From Brachypodius melanocephalos (Eukaryota > Chordata > Aves > Passeriformes > Pycnonotidae): 64,000 bases of DNA. The stretch lies in contig VZSR01002145.1 in NCBI GenBank assembly GCA_013398615.1, positions 732,546 to 796,545 of the forward strand. Reading direction: 5' to 3'. The notes beneath the pieces were generated by a model, which did not search any database, was not told the origin of the DNA, and was given only the letters and a program-made list of their open reading frames with translations. Below, piece by piece: positions 49,601-55,600 of the stretch (its first letter is position 1; every line of letters starts with the position of its first letter). Both the position numbers and the translations under genes were made by a program.

Positions 49601-52600
49601 AGCTCAGACATCTTTGCAAGCAAAGAAATTACAATTTGTTATTCTGTGTTTTGGGGAAATTACCCAGGTAGGAAAAATGGGTTTGAGAAAGGATAGTTTG
49701 GCTGCTTGAAAGACCTCTGCCTAAATAACACAGTTTGAAGATTTTCTTAATTGAATTTCTCTGCACTTTCAGGACACTAAAGGAACACCAGCCCTGGTCA
49801 TCCCCCAAGGGGTCAGACAGACACCTGGCTGCCAGTTACCCAACAGTGGGACAGATCAGCCCTCGCACCCGGAAATCCATGAGCTTGGACATGGGGCAGC
49901 CTTCACAAGCCAACACTAAAAAGCTTCTAGGTTATTAACATAACTAATTTATTGGTCTGTCTACAAAATACCCTGGGAAGCATTACTGGAGAAAAATTGT
50001 TCTTGTATTAGTTCTGGCTTTAAGGGCTTATTCCTGATTGAGAGGAATAAGTGCAGTTTCTGCAAAATGCAAATTTCAGGGCACTGGACAGTTAAAGAGA
50101 ACTCAGTTCTTTTGGTCGTGAAGGGGGAGAGCAAGAGCAATGCTCAAAATGTGCATGTTGAAGTGGAGAAAAAAAGATATTCCAGATCCTGAAGATTCCT
50201 AGTGCCAGTTTTGTACTCCCAGCCCTTTCCAGCAAACCCAGGATGTGGATATTTAGCTGCTCCATTGAGTGCTCTGGTTGGGGCTGGAGGAGATGGTCCC
50301 AGAACATGGTAGATGTGTGTAAACAATCTGATTTCTACTCATGGCTTCTCAGTGCATCATGTTTACAACAAACCCGTGTGTCAGAGGAACAAGCTGAGTT
50401 GCTTTGCAGAACTTGTGGAAGCCCTTTGGCATCACACAGGTGGAAGAAGAGGGGCATTTCCTTCATTCCAGCCCTTTCCTGCTTCCTTTTCAGTAACCAC
50501 ATCCTGGCATGTGTATTCTCTGTGGGGGCCAGGAGTCCATGGCATGCCCCTGACTAATTGCATGCTCCCTCCTGTGTATTGTGAAGCACTTTGGAAGCTG
50601 TGATGGAGAGCGGCATGGTGTGATCGTATTTTCTGTCCCATCCCTGAAAATGGTGAAAAGGTCCCCAGATTCCTGTCAACACATGGTAGATAGGGGAGTA
50701 GCTTGGCCAGAAAATCGGAAGAAGTTAGAGTATGGATTTAGGTTTAATGTTTTTAATTGCCTGATAAATTGTTTTTAGGTACAAGGAAAAGTTTTGACCA
50801 TTTGATATCGGACACAAAGGCTCCTAAAAGGCAAGACATGGAATCTGGAATCACAACGCCTCCCAAAATGAGGAGAGTAGCCGAAAATGATTATGAAATG
50901 GGTGAGACACAGGACTAACATTTTAAGAATAATACTAATTATAAACACTTTGTATATCTATACAAAGGACTATTTCTAAATTCAGTGTTTATTTACCAAG
51001 GTTGCTCCAAGGTAAGGGAGAAGCGCCTTTCTTAGCAATGGCTTCTGCAGGGTGAGCCTTTGTATCTCTGGCAGCTGCACTGGAGCTCCTCTGTTTACAG
51101 GTGTAGAATCAGGGGCAGCTCTAAAGGACTGCATGTAGGAGTGCAATGAAATAAATAGCCTTTGGCCTTCAGCAATGAAATAAATAGCATTTGGCCTTCT
51201 ATAAGTTAATAAGCCCCAGGTGCAAATTCCTGCAGGAGATGGAACATGAGCTGATGCCCAGAATGCCTCTCTTCATCTTCTCCCCCATCTGCTTCCTGTG
51301 CCCCCACCCCCAATTGCAATGCAAGACCAGGGTTCTTCTCTTGGATCTGCCTGACCCTAAATTTGGTACTTACACCCCTGGGCCTGTATTTCACTGAAGA
51401 GGAAATTGGGGTTTTTGTTTGCCATCTGATAACACATCCCATGTAGTGGTCCAGTGCTGCTGCACTACAGCGCAGTCGTTGCTTTGACCTTTGTGACGAG
51501 GCTGGTGAACTCTGAGGTTTGCACATGACTGACTCTGGTGTGCAGAACCTGATTGTGTCTTGCTTTGGGTTTATTTTGCTCTGGATGAGTTGCTCTTTTT
51601 TATCTGGCAGAAACCCAGAGAATATCACCACAGCAACACCCACACCTCCGGAAAGTTTCCGTTTCCGAGTCAAACGTCCTCCTGGATGAAGAAGTTCTGA
51701 CTGACCCAAAAATTCAAGCACTGCTGCTTACAGTTCTTGTAAGCTTTCTTCTGTGTTGTCTGCTGTTTTCTGATGTCCTTTCATCTCCCAGCAAAACAAA
51801 CATGTTCCTTATAGTTTTTCCTGGCTGAGTTTATGACAAACTCTTTTGTATAATAAAAAGTTATTAATACATTATAGTTTAAAAGAAATGAGCAGTATTG
51901 GAATGCCAGCATAATTCAGTTTAAAAGTCATTGCCTAGTAATAGAGGTGCAGTCTGATGGCACTTTCTTCAGCTGTACCACTGCAGTTCCAACTCCAGGT
52001 ACAATTCAGAAAGACTCAGTTGTGTAAAAAGCAGATGAGATACATTTATTGGCAAAATACAAGTTGTTACCAGCTGGTTCTGTTGTTTCTCAACAGAGAC
52101 ATAGATCAGTCTTTTCCAAGGCTGCTTTCTGCTAGTCAGAAATGTTAAACCCTTTAAGCAGAGGCTGTACTAATGGCTCCTTCCCTGCCAGGCCACGCTG
52201 GTAAAATACACCACGGACGAGTTCGACCAGCGCATCCTCTACGAGTATTTAGCAGAAGCCAGCGTTGTCTTCCCAAAGGTCTTTCCTGTTGTGTGAGTAC
52301 CTGAAGTTCTGATTACAATAACTCTGTACCTGGCTCTTCTTTAGAGCTCTCTGGTCCAGGACAAGCATCTACAAGGCACTTGCTTGTGTGGAGGTTACAG
52401 GCTGCGGTCTGTCCGTGCTGGTTGATTTTAATTTGTGTCCCAGGTGTATCAAAGCTGATTTAAAGCCTAGTGCAGGTGCTCTTTGGATGTTTCTTTAGAC
52501 ACCTGCTGTAGTTTGCTGGAGTGAATATGTATAAAGGAAATCCAGCTGTCAGAAGTTAACGTGAGCAGGTGTTCACAAATTGACCTGAGCACATCATTAG

Positions 52601-55600
52601 AGTCCTCATGGAACAGAGTTGGGAATTGTATTCTGAAATCACTGCGGAGGCAAAAATCCCACCTGAACTTCTGGTTGCTAAAGTCAGTTTGGAACTGCAG
52701 GTTTATTTTATTTAATGACCAAAACCTAAGGCACTTCTCCTTTCTTCAGGCATAATTTATTGGATTCCAAGATCAATACCCTTTTATCGCTGTGCCAGGA
52801 TCCAAACTTGTTGAATCCAATTCATGGGATTGTGCAGAGTGTTGTCTACCATGAGGAGTCTCCACCCCAATACCAAACGTCCTATCTACAGAGTAAATAT
52901 TTTTCCTTTTTAAAAAAATGTGCTGTACTGGGAGCACTCTGTTGTGCTCTGTCAGGTGAGAGCTAGGCTTTCATGGTGGTGTTCCATTTGTTGTTGCAGG
53001 TTTTGGATTTAATGGGCTATGGAGGTTTGCTGGCCCCTTCTCCAAGGTAAGAGCTTTGTGGGGTCTGGGCTGTTTGGCCTTTCTGGGACACGTTGGTGCT
53101 GCAGCAAAGATGCTCCTAAGGAGCATCATTCTCCTGTGAGTGAGCAGAGAGTGTCAGGGCACCTCCAGGGCTAAAAGCAGCCCTGGGCCTGCAGTAGGTG
53201 CTGTGATAGATGAGTTACCAAGCAGCCAGGTGTGTGAGTGCAGCTTTTGCTGCTCCTCAGGTCACTTCATTACATGTATCTGACAGGGTAGGGGGTTAAT
53301 TTGATAAGAGTGATGATTCCACAAGGCTAAATTCCATGTTGGAGCAGAGTCAGGGGAGCACTGCCCATCTGTCCAACCATCCCAAAGGAAGTGGCCCAGG
53401 TGTGGGGCTGTGGCTCTGCAGCCCCTTTTCCTGCCCCTGGGCTCCACACACTGAGATCACACTGACACCTGGTCTGCAGGGTGTACATCAGATTGGTCTA
53501 GACAAGGCCACAAATCAGTTTTTACACATACATCAAATGCTCTGGAAAATTTGCAGGCAAAACAATGGGACTTGAGAGTGAGCCCTGGAGCAAAGCTCAA
53601 ACTGACAGGAAAGTACAAAGGAAAGAACAATCTTTTTTCCCCCATCTCCCACAGCAAACCCAAATCCCAGACTATGCTGAGCTCATAGTGAAGTTCCTTG
53701 ATGCCTTGATTGACACGTATTTGCCTGGAATTGATGAGGAAACCAGTGAAGAATCTCTCCTGACCCCCACGTCTCCGTATCCTCCAGCGGTGCAGAGCCA
53801 GCTCAGCATCACTGCAAACCTCAACCTCTCCAACTCCATGACCTCACTTGCCACTTCCCAGCACTCCCCAGGTCAGTGCCTGTTTTGGTACCATCTGGGT
53901 GTGGAAATTTGCTGGTTTAGGAGCCTCCTTGGCTCTTTGGATGTGTATGTGTCAAACATTGGTGCATTGTGGAGTCAAATGAATATTAAACTGTTACTAA
54001 GCTGTTACCCTGTTGGTTCAGATCATGGATTTTATCCAGCACAAAAACTGTCTCCCAAGTCACTCCATGTGAAGGGAAGAGAATTAAGGGCATCAGAGCA
54101 GCAGCACTTAGATGTGGAACATGTGCCCTGCAGGGGATCCCTGGCTCACAGGCACTGGGATGGTTTGTTCAGGGTGCAGAGGAGCAGCAGGAGTAAGGCA
54201 GGGCTTTTGGAATGATTTGGGAACAGGGGTTTCTTTGGGAACAGACCTTGCTGTCAGTGTGGAAGGACATTCTGGGCAGCATCTTCCTGTTTGGAACACA
54301 GCATCGGTGGCAGCTCCAGCAGTTTGTTTCCAAGGATGAGGTGATGGACTGTGGCTGGGCTCTCTGCAAGGGAAAGAAGCATTTTGCTCTGTAAATGTCC
54401 TCCTTCCTTCTGCCCCACTTTCCATTCCCTCTTCCTTTACAAGCTGAGAGGAAGGAATTAATCCAGCTCGTCAGACATTCCTTCCAAGTGCTGTGCAAAC
54501 AGATGGCTTTTGTCAAAGGCTGGTTAAGAGTCTCCACAAGCAGAGTTGGGAACTAGGGAACTCGTTCAGGTTAATAGTGAGTCTGAAACAACGCACTGCT
54601 GGCACTCTGAGCACTGTTTGCTTGGAAATTAAATTTAAAACATCAGTGTGAAGGCCATGTGTTCAGCAGCACTCACTTAAAAGAAACATTTTCAGCCAAA
54701 TGAGGGGGTTTTATTGTGGCTAAAATACTAAGTTGCAGATACATGAAAAATTCATTTCTTGCATCTGGAAACAACTAGGCAGGATCATTGTTTATAACTG
54801 TTTTGTCTGTCACCATCTCTGTTCCTTTCCTTCCCCTTCCCTGTCTCATGGACATTATTCACTTACGTTTATTTCTTTCATTCTGTGTCTGAAGCTTCTC
54901 TGCCTTGCTCTAAGTCTGCAGTTTTCATGCAGCTGCCTCATCCAGGTACTCTCTTCTTTCATCGTATTTGCACGAAATGCTTGAGCTGCCTTAGGGCCAG
55001 GCTGTGGCATGAGCAGCAGTTTCTGACACGGGAATGGCTTCAGCAAGTGCTAAGCTGGTGCATTTTCTTGGGGGTGCCAATAATACCTGGTGGTAGAGCA
55101 GACAAAATCACCCACGGCCTTGAGAACAAATGTGGTAACAGACAAGTAGATGCTTCCTGTGGAAATCACTGTGCTGCACGTGTGAAGCTGAAGTGAACTG
55201 TTTGGTGTGAGCTCTAGATTCACTAGGACTCAGCTCTGACTGCAGGGACACACAGGCAAACAGACACGAGTTCTTTGGACTAAACTGCAGCAGACAGTGG
55301 GGGAGTAAATCAGGAGCTGCACACTTCTGCATTTCTGCTTTGTGTGGAGAAGGAAGAAAAAGCTGCAGAAGAGGGGTTTTTGCTCATGCCCGTGGGTTGT
55401 CCCTGTCCTCAGCATAGTTTGGAGGTTTTGTGCTGCCACCTGCACAAAGAGGAAGGTGCAGCCTCTGGCTGGAGCCCTCACATTGTCCCTTTGCTGAATG
55501 TGGAGAGTGTTCTTTGTTCTCACTGATGCCAACACCAATCAATTTCTTCCACATAATTGTGGATATGTCACTTACAATAACAGAACTTTGTTCTAACCTT

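Noticed and set aside
53565..54215. 216-codon open frame through exon 57
   Set aside because: It is exon 57 with adjoining intron on both sides; the acceptor at 53654 and donor at 53872 give the conserved exon.
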